Assembly (NCBI GenBank): GCA_964371155.1 | Contig: CAYJLI010000025.1 | Span: forward strand, 1 to 35,117 | Length of the DNA stretch: 35,117 bases | Source: CAYJEQ01 sp964371155 | GTDB taxonomy: Bacteria; Bacillota; Clostridia; Oscillospirales; Ruminococcaceae | Direction of reading: 5' to 3' | Part shown: positions 6,798-16,477 of the stretch, in pieces | Numbering within the stretch: position 1 is the stretch's first letter | How the letters are laid out: each line of letters opens with the position of its first letter | The notes under the pieces: generated by a model | What the model was told of the DNA's origin: nothing | What the model saw: the letters and a program-made list of their open reading frames with translations, nothing else | The model's database searches: none | Made by a program: the position numbers and the translations under genes

Positions 6798-9700
6798 TCA
6801 TCCTTGAGTTTGCGGTGTTTGATTGTCATTTTCATCTTCAACATCATTGCTAATTCTCAATATTGCTATAAGTAAAACTGCGCATAGTATAAACACAATT
6901 GTAAATCCATTAATTGTGAGTAGGTTCACAAAGTCTCTCGTAATGTACAGTAGTACTAAAATTAGAATAACATCAATGATTGAAGCAAGTATTCTGCCAC
7001 GACGCAATTTCTTAATATCCTCTTCACGCTCTTCTTTGATATTAATTGGTTCGTCGTCTTTTCTTTCACGCTTCTTAGCTAAATTCGCTATTACTATAGC
7101 TAAAATTACCGATAAAGCAAATGCTATGCTGTAAATATCGAATATTATCATAGGTTGTGTGAAATCTTGAGTGATGAAGAGTAAAATTACTGTCATAACG
7201 CTTTGTATGCTTAGAGCAACCGATTTGCCATTTCTAAGCTTCTTAGCTTTTTCTTCTTCAAGCCTGTAATATCTCTCTTCTAAATCACTTTCTTCTTCAT
7301 CATTTTCTTTATCTTCTCTCGAGCGTCTAAAGACAATAATGTAAGCTGCTGTCATCGCTACAAAGACTGTTGAAAGTAGGTCAAATAAGCTCCATCCTCC
7401 GATAAGTTCGAAATCTCCGAATGAAAGTGGTACTCCGCTTTCAACGATTACCGTAGAGGTGTATCTATCCCCTTCATACTCAACTTCAATAACATGTTCG
7501 CCATCGGGGAAGTCTTTAAATGCCTCGGGAACTATTGTAATGCCACCATCTTCGTCAACTATAACATCATTAGGGTCTATAACGATTACTTTGTCTTCGT
7601 CATCGTCTTCATCTCTCGGATCTTCGGGCTCATCAGGTTCGTTTGGCTCATTCGGCTCTGTTGGTGGCTCTGGATTGCTCGGTGCCGAAGAGGATGAGTC
7701 GGGTTCTTCGGTTTCGGGTGCAGTCGATGAGGAAGGTGGTGCTGGAGGTGTTGTTGATGAAGATGTTGGTGGTGGAGGTGGTGCGGTTGATGAAGATGTA
7801 GGTGGTGGAGGTGGTGCAGTCGATGAAGATGTTGGTGGTGGAGGTGCTGTTGATGAGGATGTATCTTCATCTTCATCGTTGTCATTGCCTCCGCCGCCTC
7901 CGCCGCCCGTACTTCTATAATGAGCTAAATAGGTTGTATCTTCGGTATATGTAGTGGTGCTTGAGTATAGTGTTTCGCCTGTATCATAATCGCCGTCACC
8001 GTCAGCATCAATAAACCAGAAAGAAAATATTATTCTATCATTGGTATTTGGGGTTGTTATTGGTGCTTTATCAACATTTTCGCCTTTATCAATTTTTATG
8101 CTTGCTTCGTTGCCATTTGAAAGGGTGAAGCCATCATTACCTGCGGAGCCAATTGTGTCGGCATTATCTCCCGCATCAAATTTAACGGTGATTTGTGTGT
8201 CTACCTCTCCAATTACAGGGTGAACAAAAATAACATATTGATTTCCTAAATCTTCAATATCAACTTTGTATTTTGCTTCTAATGGCATTAATTCTGATAA
8301 TGCACTGGATGGTGTAATAAACATTTCTGTTCCATCTGTATATTTGAGATATTCGTTTGTACCATCCGATGTGATATAGTGCAATTTCCAGCCTGTTATC
8401 TGCTCATTTTCTGCAAGTGCATCAGTAAATTCGGGGTCATTATCAAGGCCTGCTAATGCTGGTGCAGTGCCACTGGCACTAACCACCATTAAATCATCAA
8501 GTAAGTCAGCAAATATTTTTTTGTTAGGTGTGATAGTTAAATCATCATCAACACTGTAATACTTAACGTTTGCAACAGCCTTTGGATCAGTTTGCCCGTC
8601 ATAATAGAAGAAGTAAACGCTTCCGTCAAACTCATACTGTGCTATGTAAGTTGTATCGTCATCGTGTTTTGTATCAGGTGTGTATTTTGTATCACCGTCA
8701 TCAAAGATACCATTTTCATTTTCATCCTCATACCAGAAGTCAAATATAAAATCATCGGTTAGATTTTTATCAGTTCTATTCGGTTCTGGGGCAGTGCCAC
8801 CATCCGGTATTACGGTAGTTGCAGTTTGTCCATCAGGTGAAACATCAAATCCCGTAGTATCCTCAAGGGTATCTCCGTCTTCGAGTGCATCAAAGGTGAT
8901 GATTATTTCTTTTAGAACTTCTTTAATAAAGGTAATATCGCCTTTTACTTCATGTGTTGATGGGTCGGTTATATAAACTTTTTCTCCTGTATCATCATCA
9001 TAGTAGTACCACTGCTCACTAAGTTGATATCCAGTATCGTAAGCGTCTGGAAGGTCAATAGTTGGTACTATTGGGTAGTCTCCCTTTTCTACCAAACCAC
9101 TATTAGTAAATATATCCGTATCCGGCTCTAAATAAGTGTCTATTACCTTAAAGGTAACTGTTGGTATATTTTCTAATTTTGGTGTTAGGTATACATCTTC
9201 AAAAACCTTATTGCCTTCAGTGCCGAATGTCCATTCACCAGTTGTTGTATCGTTTTCTATATCCACAATTTCCCAGCCTACAACTATTGTTCCCGCAGGT
9301 GGTGTGTAGCTTGTTAAATCGCCCGCAGTAGGCTCATCAACAGTACTTCCATCCGCTACATTTTCTTCTTTGAATATTAAGGCGTCTGGATCAGTGGCTT
9401 TCTCTATATCTTCTACAAAATAAACGGTATGAGTAACTGGATGTTGATCAAGTGCCATGTCTACATTGCCGTTATTAAGCTCCAATTGTATTAAGTTTTG
9501 TCCAGCTGCACCTGTTGGTGAGAGGCCCTGTAAAACGCTTGCGTTAAACTCAATACCATTAACCACACCTTCATTCCCATTGTAGTTATTATTTAGTGTT
9601 AAAGGTGCTCCAGGCGATGTTGGCATATTTGTGCTATTTTTGTACTTCGCTGTATTGGTAGGAGTATATACAATATTGTATGGATCTTTTCTTGGTTGTA

Positions 9701-12700
9701 CTAAAATTTCATATTCTCCAGTTTCACCATTAGCGGTTACATATTTAGCATCAACTTCGCTAAATGAACCATTTGATTTTACATCAAAATATTCATCTGC
9801 GCCGTCAAAAACTCCGTTTGGATTATCAGCTATTTTTTCTGTGTAAGCAATACCTTTTATTTCATACCAATCGAAAATATAATCCACTCTTAAATCTGGG
9901 GTATCAACCAAATCAGAATTCACAGTTACAGTTTCTGTTGTCTCATCGTTTTTATCATAAACATCAGCTTCGAATGCTATTAACTCAATTGGTAAAACAC
10001 TAATACTATTTGCTGCCAATTCAGGGATGAAAATTTTAACGGTTTTAACATTTGAGAAGTCTGAGTTTGGTGTAACTTTCTTATCATCAGCTGCGGATAT
10101 ATCACTATAATATGTGATGTTGTCCGCACTTCCTATAATCGCTTGTTTATCGCCAAGCGAACTCCAAACATCCTCTCTTAGTCTTATACTCATCGTATTT
10201 GAATCGCTTGGTAATACTATTGTTACTGTTTTATCAACTGCTTTATCAAAGGTGCTAAGCACAATGCTCAATTCTAAGTCGTCCGATTCATGGGCATAGT
10301 ATCGAATTTTACTGTTTGTAGTATCTGTTTTTTGGTCGCCAAATTCTAAATGACCACCTTCGTTGATTTGTGGGGTTGCGCTAAGGCCAGTAGTTGCAGC
10401 AAAAGCACGTTCCACCTTTAATAACGTTGCTAAATTACCCTCTAAATCTCTAATTTCAACCAAACCATTTGCTTCTGTAATACCATATAAAGCATTGCTA
10501 TCTTTTGTAATTTCTTGCGGTGCAGCTACTCCATTATTTGTGTGAGTATAATCAACCATATCGTTTTCCAAAAAGTCAACGGCTAATAATGGGTTGGTAT
10601 CAAGATAGGCTTCTGAGAATAGTTGTACCCCTGTTACAGGATCCGCTGGTATCTCCTTTGTTACGAGGATGGTGTTTGCAGGGATAGTCACATCGCCTAT
10701 ACCGTTTCCGCCTGAAATATCAAATCTCAACCATTCAGATTCATCCGCACCCTCAACACGAGTTAATATTTCATTTTGAGGGCCTACATATTCAAAATAT
10801 TCTGGATTTAATTTAAGATATACGGCGGATCCCGCTGGGAAAGGACTGTTGATTAAAACTTCTTCTGCATCGCTTCCTTCATCATTAATTGCGTAGTGCA
10901 CAACTGTTTCAGCTGATAGGGTTTTAGTTTGTTGCCCATTCCGTGCAGTCGTATTAAGCGCTGTACCATTCACAGAGTTTAGCGCTGATGTCTGTTTGTC
11001 ATAGGAAAAAGCTGTGGTAGCTACTGCCTGTTTTTGGTTTTCAAAAAGCCCTGATGTCATATCAATGGTAAATGTGTCCGTATATTTACCATTTTCATCT
11101 AAATCATGAATTGGGACATCACCATTTGCTACTGTAGGTGTTTGATTTAGATAGATTTTCATAAACTCAAATCCACTGCTAACATGGGTGCTGCTGTTTT
11201 GTTTCTTTAACTGCATATAGTCTATTTCGATGCGCACACTTGTTAAATATTGATTTGAAGGAACTTCAAATCTATGTTGCCAGCTATATGTATGATATTC
11301 TTTGAATTGCTCTTCTGGTTGCGTATTAGTTGTATAGTAAAGTGTGATTTTTGCATCTTTTGGGATGGGATAAAATTCATCCGTGCTGCCACTTATACCC
11401 CTCATAATCTCAATTTTGTCGATTAATTGAATATGCTTTTCTTGGCCAGCAGTAAAATTAATTTCTACATTCGTAAACATCCTTGAGTCAACTGAATAAT
11501 CAAGCTTTCCATTATACCATGGTGTAATTTTAGCACTATATACATTGGAAGACCTAGCATCAGGATCGTTTAATTCAAATGTATCCCGATTAAGAGATAG
11601 TACACCGGGGAATTCACTTGATAGATCTAACTTTAAGTTATCTATATCTGTTTTAGCTGGTGCTTCAAAATGCAAGTCAAGATCAAGATCATCTTCTGTG
11701 GATCCTGTTAATTTATCTCCACTTGCAGTGGAAAGATATATTTCCATAGGCATAGGATATCTGTTCGTAACTGGATCTTTATCTACTTCCGGCTGTTTAA
11801 TAACACACTCAGAAAAACCCATTCTTTGGTCATAATTTCTGTATCGATTGCTTAATATTGTATCACCATCCATATAAATACCTGAGAAAATACCGGTATC
11901 AGCAATATGCAGAATAAGCTTGTCCGCATTTTCTAAGTCATTGATAAATAATTGGTTTTTTTCATTCCAAGTTGTTGCTATTTTTTCAGAGGGTACACCG
12001 CCAGTTACTGTTTGGTAATGGCTGAAAATCTTTTCCTCAGGATATGCAGCATAAGTGGAAAATTGAGATACTGTAACATTTTCTGGTATTTCAATAGTTA
12101 GGGTATGCCCCTCATATCTTTCTGTTAAAACAGCATCCGGGCCATAACTTTCTTGTTCAAATATGTTTTTTAAATCAAATCTAATCGATGTTGTATCTGC
12201 ACTAACCTTACCATCGTCCTCACCTGCAAACACTGTTGTAAGTCTATCAGTCATGGTATATGTGGGTATATTGAGTACAACATCAGGAATTGTAGCAGAT
12301 TGTAGAGAGATGCTATAAGTATCATCTGATTTGTCGTCAGTTCCATTTTCACCTACTACAAGTTGATTATAAGTAATTTTAGATTCTGCGCCATCAGAAA
12401 GTGTGATATATTTTATACCCTTCTCTTGTAAATCCGCTAAATAATCGCTGCCCATATTATATTTGAGGTTATTTAAATTAATTGAAATTGATTCACTATT
12501 CCCAGTGGCTAAAGAGCCCTCCAAGAAGTGACCTTTATTTCCACCAAGTGTAGTAGTAACTGGCAGTCCTGCACTTGATATGCCATAACCTAAGTCCGCA
12601 GTCACCGAAGATGTACTTCCAACTTGTGTTAGATTATCTTTGTCAACAACATGGGTGTCGAGCGTGTTGAAAAACTGATAGGTAAAGTCGCCTATCGGGA

Positions 12701-14807
12701 GGTGGCTATTTGATAAAATCTCTGTTTTAATGAAAAATTTTTCGGATTTAGTGTTTATAAATCCTCCTGCGTTTCCAAAATAAATATCGCCATTGGATGC
12801 AAGCCAGAGGCTGTAAGTCGTGTCTCCCGTGCCTGCTATATGGTCAAATTTATAATTTTCCAATGTAGCTGTTTCGCTCGCTACTGTTGTTTCACCTACA
12901 ATGCTCGCTGAAGTCCAAGCTTCATCATATAAATTTGGAATATGTCTTTGTGTGATTTTAGCTGCGCCTTTAATATTATCAACTAAAGTAACACCAAATT
13001 GAGCGGTTTTTCCCTTTTTGGCATTTTCTAATAATGTATCACCCACTGCCGCCGCTGCAGTAATCATAATTTCACTTTGCTCTGCATCTTTGTATAGATA
13101 TGAGGTATTACTCTGTCCAGATTTAAGTGATAATCTAATTTCAAAACTTCCTGAACCAGTATCCAATGTAAAATTACTTTTCGGTATTGTATATGTTAAT
13201 AAAGTATTGTAATCGTCTAATGTTATATCCGCTCCGACTATATTACCAACAGCCTCTTTATTAGCAATCTCAAATGGGAAGTCTTCAATATCATTTGGAT
13301 TGATGTCGATTATGAAAGTACGGTCTTTCTGTATTGGTTTAACATAATCGTATTCTACCGTATACACAAATGATTCAGCTGTTGTATAATCCCATAGTGG
13401 ATTGCCATCACTATTGTAATCTTTAAAAGTAATGCTTGTAATTGTGGTTGGATCGCCTGTAAAATCGGATTCATCTTCAACTTCTACTACGATTGTTGGC
13501 AGAGTTACACCTTCTGACAATATATATAGTGCCCCATCAACACTGCCGGTGTAAGTGTATGTTCCCTTTGCATTCACATCGAAAGGTTTATCAGGTGTCC
13601 ATATTACATCAATGCTCCCAGTTGTATTATCTAAAAAAGTTACTGAAAGTTGTGGGAGTATCGGGGTATCTGCCGACCCTACTATAATATTTTGAGATTT
13701 TATGCTATTACTAATATCCGTTACCGCTATTATAGACAGTGGTAAATCAGCCAAAGGTAGAGGCCCTGATTTTAGTAACTGATCGCCCTGTACTTCAACA
13801 GTAATTTCAGGCAGAATTACATCTGCTGCCAATTCATATTTTGCCATGTCAATACTGGCGGTGTAGGTGTATGTTCCCACTTCGCTCGCATTGAAATCTT
13901 TATCAGGCGCCCATGTTACGGCAATGCTTCCAGTTGTATCATCTTCAAAAGTTACTGCGAGGTCGGGAAGTGTTGGAGTATCCGCCGAGCCCACTGTGAT
14001 ATTTTGAAGCTTTATGCCATCTTCGAGTGCCTCTACTGCTATTATAAGCTGTGGTGAAGCATCAGCAGCCTCTACTGTAACAGTAATTTTAGGCAAGCTA
14101 ACGCCATCTGACAACACATATTCTGCTTCGTCTATCGATGCAGTATAAGTATAAATGCCTACTGTATTCACATCAAGCTCAGTATCAGCCGTCCATGCAA
14201 CATCTATACTTCCAGTTGTATCATCGGAATATGTAACCTTTATTTTATTAGGTAGATTTACAGTTGTTTCACTACCCTTTATTATCGTTTGCATTTCATC
14301 GTCTTGGCTTAAGCTTATACTTGTTATAAGCAAGTCCGCTGGCGGTTCTTCACCTTTTCCTGCGTCTGCACCTGCGCCTGTGCCTGTTCCTGCACCTGCA
14401 TCTGTTCCTGTGCCTGCGCCCGTGCCTGCGCCTGCATCTGTTCCTGCGCCTGCGCCCGTGCCTGCGCCTGCATCTGTTCCTGCGCCTGCGCCCGTGCCTG
14501 TGCCTGCGCCTGTGCCCGTGCCTGCATCTGTTCCTGTTCCTGCGCCTGCGTCGGTGCCTGTGCCCGTGCCTGCGCCCGTGCCTGCGCCTGTTCCTGCGTC
14601 GGTGCCTGTGCCTGCGCCCGTGCCTGCGCCTGCGCCCGTGCCTGCGCCTGCGCCCGTGCCTGTGCCTGCATCTGCGCCTTCCGCACCAGCTAAAACAGGT
14701 GTTGGATCGGGCGTTGGGTCAGGCATTGCGGCAAATGGTTGAACTATAACGCTTGATATCATTATGATGGATAGCATCGCTGCAAATACTCTTTTTCTTA
14801 ATTTCAT
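6798..14807 (-). CDS. Giant multidomain surface protein with Ig-like repeats and polytopic C-terminal anchor (2669 aa)
   Basis: Domains run as follows. A signal peptide (about 1-27) is followed by a short Pro/Asp/Thr segment and a Gly/Ala/Thr/Asp low-complexity repeat (about 41-152). Three ~95-residue Ig-like repeats of the Big_4 kind (about 155-447) share the pattern LP...VTF.DDTTGSI.V.W and G.YTYTASID. A very long beta-rich region of unassigned type follows. Near 2050-2420 are InlB-B-like repeats with FxFWF.D.D.DG.YD.GET..........TTY.A.Y, whose Asp-rich loops could bind calcium. Then come a Gly7 run, a TSSSTAPPPPP stalk and a Pro/Glu spacer. The last ~180 residues hold five hydrophobic segments separated by highly charged loops. 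There is no LPxTG, so it is held by the membrane, not by sortase. GGAGG lies five bases before ATG. A role in adhesion or surface structure is inference. Confidence 0.85.
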   Translation of the reverse strand: MKLRKRVFAAMLSIIMISSVIVQPFAAMPDPTPDPTPVLAGAEGADAGTGTGAGAGTGAGAGTGAGTGTDAGTGAGTGAGTGTGTDAGAGTGTDAGTGTGAGTGTGAGAGTDAGAGTGAGAGTDAGAGTGAGTGTDAGAGTGTGAGADAGKGEEPPADLLITSISLSQDDEMQTIIKGSETTVNLPNKIKVTYSDDTTGSIDVAWTADTELDVNTVGIYTYTASIDEAEYVLSDGVSLPKITVTVEAADASPQLIIAVEALEDGIKLQNITVGSADTPTLPDLAVTFEDDTTGSIAVTWAPDKDFNASEVGTYTYTASIDMAKYELAADVILPEITVEVQGDQLLKSGPLPLADLPLSIIAVTDISNSIKSQNIIVGSADTPILPQLSVTFLDNTTGSIDVIWTPDKPFDVNAKGTYTYTGSVDGALYILSEGVTLPTIVVEVEDESDFTGDPTTITSITFKDYNSDGNPLWDYTTAESFVYTVEYDYVKPIQKDRTFIIDINPNDIEDFPFEIANKEAVGNIVGADITLDDYNTLLTYTIPKSNFTLDTGSGSFEIRLSLKSGQSNTSYLYKDAEQSEIMITAAAAVGDTLLENAKKGKTAQFGVTLVDNIKGAAKITQRHIPNLYDEAWTSASIVGETTVASETATLENYKFDHIAGTGDTTYSLWLASNGDIYFGNAGGFINTKSEKFFIKTEILSNSHLPIGDFTYQFFNTLDTHVVDKDNLTQVGSTSSVTADLGYGISSAGLPVTTTLGGNKGHFLEGSLATGNSESISINLNNLKYNMGSDYLADLQEKGIKYITLSDGAESKITYNQLVVGENGTDDKSDDTYSISLQSATIPDVVLNIPTYTMTDRLTTVFAGEDDGKVSADTTSIRFDLKNIFEQESYGPDAVLTERYEGHTLTIEIPENVTVSQFSTYAAYPEEKIFSHYQTVTGGVPSEKIATTWNEKNQLFINDLENADKLILHIADTGIFSGIYMDGDTILSNRYRNYDQRMGFSECVIKQPEVDKDPVTNRYPMPMEIYLSTASGDKLTGSTEDDLDLDLHFEAPAKTDIDNLKLDLSSEFPGVLSLNRDTFELNDPDARSSNVYSAKITPWYNGKLDYSVDSRMFTNVEINFTAGQEKHIQLIDKIEIMRGISGSTDEFYPIPKDAKITLYYTTNTQPEEQFKEYHTYSWQHRFEVPSNQYLTSVRIEIDYMQLKKQNSSTHVSSGFEFMKIYLNQTPTVANGDVPIHDLDENGKYTDTFTIDMTSGLFENQKQAVATTAFSYDKQTSALNSVNGTALNTTARNGQQTKTLSAETVVHYAINDEGSDAEEVLINSPFPAGSAVYLKLNPEYFEYVGPQNEILTRVEGADESEWLRFDISGGNGIGDVTIPANTILVTKEIPADPVTGVQLFSEAYLDTNPLLAVDFLENDMVDYTHTNNGVAAPQEITKDSNALYGITEANGLVEIRDLEGNLATLLKVERAFAATTGLSATPQINEGGHLEFGDQKTDTTNSKIRYYAHESDDLELSIVLSTFDKAVDKTVTIVLPSDSNTMSIRLREDVWSSLGDKQAIIGSADNITYYSDISAADDKKVTPNSDFSNVKTVKIFIPELAANSISVLPIELIAFEADVYDKNDETTETVTVNSDLVDTPDLRVDYIFDWYEIKGIAYTEKIADNPNGVFDGADEYFDVKSNGSFSEVDAKYVTANGETGEYEILVQPRKDPYNIVYTPTNTAKYKNSTNMPTSPGAPLTLNNNYNGNEGVVNGIEFNASVLQGLSPTGAAGQNLIQLELNNGNVDMALDQHPVTHTVYFVEDIEKATDPDALIFKEENVADGSTVDEPTAGDLTSYTPPAGTIVVGWEIVDIENDTTTGEWTFGTEGNKVFEDVYLTPKLENIPTVTFKVIDTYLEPDTDIFTNSGLVEKGDYPIVPTIDLPDAYDTGYQLSEQWYYYDDDTGEKVYITDPSTHEVKGDITFIKEVLKEIIITFDALEDGDTLEDTTGFDVSPDGQTATTVIPDGGTAPEPNRTDKNLTDDFIFDFWYEDENENGIFDDGDTKYTPDTKHDDDTTYIAQYEFDGSVYFFYYDGQTDPKAVANVKYYSVDDDLTITPNKKIFADLLDDLMVVSASGTAPALAGLDNDPEFTDALAENEQITGWKLHYITSDGTNEYLKYTDGTEMFITPSSALSELMPLEAKYKVDIEDLGNQYVIFVHPVIGEVDTQITVKFDAGDNADTIGSAGNDGFTLSNGNEASIKIDKGENVDKAPITTPNTNDRIIFSFWFIDADGDGDYDTGETLYSSTTTYTEDTTYLAHYRSTGGGGGGGNDNDEDEDTSSSTAPPPPTSSSTAPPPPPTSSSTAPPPPPTSSSTTPPAPPSSSTAPETEEPDSSSSAPSNPEPPTEPNEPNEPDEPEDPRDEDDDEDKVIVIDPNDVIVDEDGGITIVPEAFKDFPDGEHVIEVEYEGDRYTSTVIVESGVPLSFGDFELIGGWSLFDLLSTVFVAMTAAYIIVFRRSREDKENDEEESDLEERYYRLEEEKAKKLRNGKSVALSIQSVMTVILLFITQDFTQPMIIFDIYSIAFALSVILAIVIANLAKKRERKDDEPINIKEEREEDIKKLRRGRILASIIDVILILVLLYITRDFVNLLTINGFTIVFILCAVLLIAILRISNDVEDENDNQTPQTQG
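7735..7912 (-). repeat. Pro/Ser stalk repeats and poly-Gly run in the giant surface gene
   Basis: About four tandem copies of a roughly 36-base unit encode TSSSTAPPPPP-like peptides, next to a run encoding seven Gly (about 7889-7909). Pro-rich stalks of this kind span the cell wall in Gram-positive surface proteins. The units are similar enough for copy number to change by slippage. Confidence 0.7.
14352..14687 (-). repeat. Gly/Ala/Thr/Asp low-complexity tandem repeat
   Basis: About 336 bases of shuffled 6- to 12-base units (GCACCTGC, GCGCCCGTGCCT and so on, plus-strand view) encode about 112 residues made only of Gly, Ala, Thr and Asp, just after the signal peptide. It is far richer in GC than the rest of the window. 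Because each unit length is a multiple of three and lacks stop triplets, long open frames appear in other frames and on the other strand. Copy number is likely to vary between strains. Confidence 0.85.
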
Positions 14808-14853
14808 TTTGACCTCCGTTTTTCCATTACAAGTGGATTATGTATACACTTAT

Positions 14854-14882
14854 ATATTACTACTAATTAATCGGCTTGTCAA
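14854..14882 (-). promoter_or_regulatory. Promoter of the giant surface-protein gene
   Basis: On the minus strand TTGACA (14877-14882), a 17-base spacer and TAATAT (14854-14859) precede the gene by about 47 bases, and GGAGG follows just before ATG. The -35 is perfect and the -10 is moderate. Confidence 0.65.
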
Positions 14883-15098
14883 ACAAATCTTAGGCTATTT
14901 AAACAAAAATAATTCACATTTATAGTATTTTTTGATACAATTGCCTTTCTTTTCTATAAGTGGATATTACTGTATTATGGAGGTTTTCTGTTGTTCTCTA
15001 TATAAAAATTTCAAAAATTATAACTTATAAATAATAATATATTTATAAATTTGTAAGTTGTATCTTATGAATTTTAAAAACACCCATTGAATAAAAGA

Positions 15099-15104
15099 TA
15101 TAAT
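15099..15104 (+). promoter_or_regulatory. Candidate -10 of the AAA ATPase gene
   Basis: A perfect TATAAT at 15099-15104 lies 33 bases before the chosen ATG, giving a leader of about 25 bases. The -35 region is poor. A second option is TTGAAT (15087-15092), a 17-base spacer and TAATAT (15110-15115), but that would start transcription almost on the ribosome binding site. The rest of the intergenic region is AT-rich with no other feature I can support. Confidence 0.35.
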
Positions 15105-15136
15105 TATGGTAATATAGTTATAGTGAGGTGATTATT

Positions 15137-16342
15137 ATGATTAAACGGCAAGAGTATTTAGACAAAATTGCACCATTTATTGATAAAGAACTTATAAAAG
15201 TTTTGACAGGCATACGTCGAAGCGGTAAGTCTGTTATGCTCCAGCTTATAAAAAATGAGCTTATAGCAAGGGGAGTAGATAAAGCGAATTTTATATCATT
15301 TAATTTTGAAGATATGAGTTTTGCAAATTTGCTTAATGCTGAGACTTTGCACGAAAAGGTGAGTGAACTTATTTCAAACACAAGTGGAAAAGTTTATTTG
15401 TTTTTTGATGAGATTCAAGAGGTAGTGGGTTGGGAAAAGGCAATTAACTCATTTAGAGTAAAATTTGACTGCGATATTTATATCACAGGGTCGAATGCAA
15501 AACTGCTGTCAAGCGAGCTTGCAACTTATCTCTCAGGTCGATATGTCGAGTTTATAATATATCCATTTTCATTTAAAGAATTCAAAGAGCTTTATAAAAA
15601 TGAGTTTCCAAATAGCGATACGAGAGATATTTTCAAGGATTATCTTGTGACTGGTGGTATGCCATACCTTAATAATTTGCGTTTTGAGAAAGAGCCGTCG
15701 AAGCTTTATCTAAGGGATTTATATAATGCTTTGGTGCTAAAAGATGTGGTGAAGCGTAATAATATCCGTGATATCGACCTACTTGAACGCATTATTTCTT
15801 ACATCACAGCAAATATTGGAACGACTTTCTCAGCTACAAATATTTCAAAGTATTTTAAAAGCGAAGGCAGAACTATCGCACCGGAAACGATTTTGAACTA
15901 TATCAAGGCTTGTGAATCGGCATTTTTATTTTACAGGGTGAAACGAGAAGACTTACAAGGCAAAAAAATTCTTGCTACAAATGAGAAATATTATATAGCG
16001 GACTGTGGAATTCGTGAGGCAATTTTCGGCTCTAATATGAAAGATATTCAGCTTATTTTTGAAAATATTGTTTATATGGAGCTTATCCGTCGTGGGTATG
16101 AGGTTACCGTAGGAAAAGCTGGGGATAAGGAAATTGACTTTGTAGCCAGAAAACAAAGTGAACAGATTTATATACAGGTGGCGTATCTTTTAGCAAGTGA
16201 CGAAACTATAGAGCGAGAGTTTTCTGCACTCGAGAGAATTCGGGATAATTTTCCTAAATATGTGGTAAGTTTTGATGAATTTGATATGAGTAGAAATGGG
16301 ATTATCCATAAGAATATTCGAGATTTTTTGCTTGAAAATTAA
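15137..16342 (+). CDS. AAA-family ATPase with C-terminal DUF4143 domain (401 aa)
   Basis: The N-terminal half is an AAA_14 ATPase domain: GIRRSGKS (about 26-33) is the Walker A loop and VYLFFDEIQEV the Walker B strand, followed by ITGSNAKLL (sensor I) and LSGRYVEFIIYPFSFKEF. The C-terminal half is DUF4143, including DLYNALVLKDVVKRNNI, LNYIKACESAFLFYRVKR and EIDFVARK, the last resembling a nuclease-like fold. Such proteins are abundant, often multi-copy, in gut Clostridia and Bacteroidetes, and their cellular role is not established. I chose ATG at 15137 because GAGG lies eight bases upstream. A GTG at 15128 overlaps that site. It is transcribed alone. Confidence 0.85.
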   Translation: MIKRQEYLDKIAPFIDKELIKVLTGIRRSGKSVMLQLIKNELIARGVDKANFISFNFEDMSFANLLNAETLHEKVSELISNTSGKVYLFFDEIQEVVGWEKAINSFRVKFDCDIYITGSNAKLLSSELATYLSGRYVEFIIYPFSFKEFKELYKNEFPNSDTRDIFKDYLVTGGMPYLNNLRFEKEPSKLYLRDLYNALVLKDVVKRNNIRDIDLLERIISYITANIGTTFSATNISKYFKSEGRTIAPETILNYIKACESAFLFYRVKREDLQGKKILATNEKYYIADCGIREAIFGSNMKDIQLIFENIVYMELIRRGYEVTVGKAGDKEIDFVARKQSEQIYIQVAYLLASDETIEREFSALERIRDNFPKYVVSFDEFDMSRNGIIHKNIRDFLLEN

Positions 16343-16477
16343 AAGGCACTATAATAAAAATTGGTATAGTAGCAATAAATGATTCTTGACAGTTAATACA
16401 CTAATGCAATTTGCAAATAAGCGAGTAACATCGGTGGTAGCTGAGCGTATTTTAAGATTTAATTCATAAACAAAAAT

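Noticed and set aside
6581..6807. Short plus-strand frames crossing the N run
   Set aside because: They are translations through 100 unknown bases and have no meaning.
7459..7920. 153-codon plus-strand frame rich in Gly and Ser
   Set aside because: Antisense of the Pro/Ser stalk of the giant gene; no start signals.
14324..14686. 120-codon minus-strand frame of Ala/Gln/Arg repeats
   Set aside because: It is a frame-shifted reading of the same low-complexity DNA inside the giant gene.
14352..14687. Tandem repeats considered as a CRISPR array
   Set aside because: Units are 6-12 bases, without unique spacers, in frame within a secreted protein.
14155..14742. 195-codon plus-strand frame encoding a Pro/Ala/Val-rich chain
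   Set aside because: It is the antisense image of the Gly/Ala/Thr repeat in the giant surface gene, has no ribosome binding site, and exists only because the repeat lacks stops.
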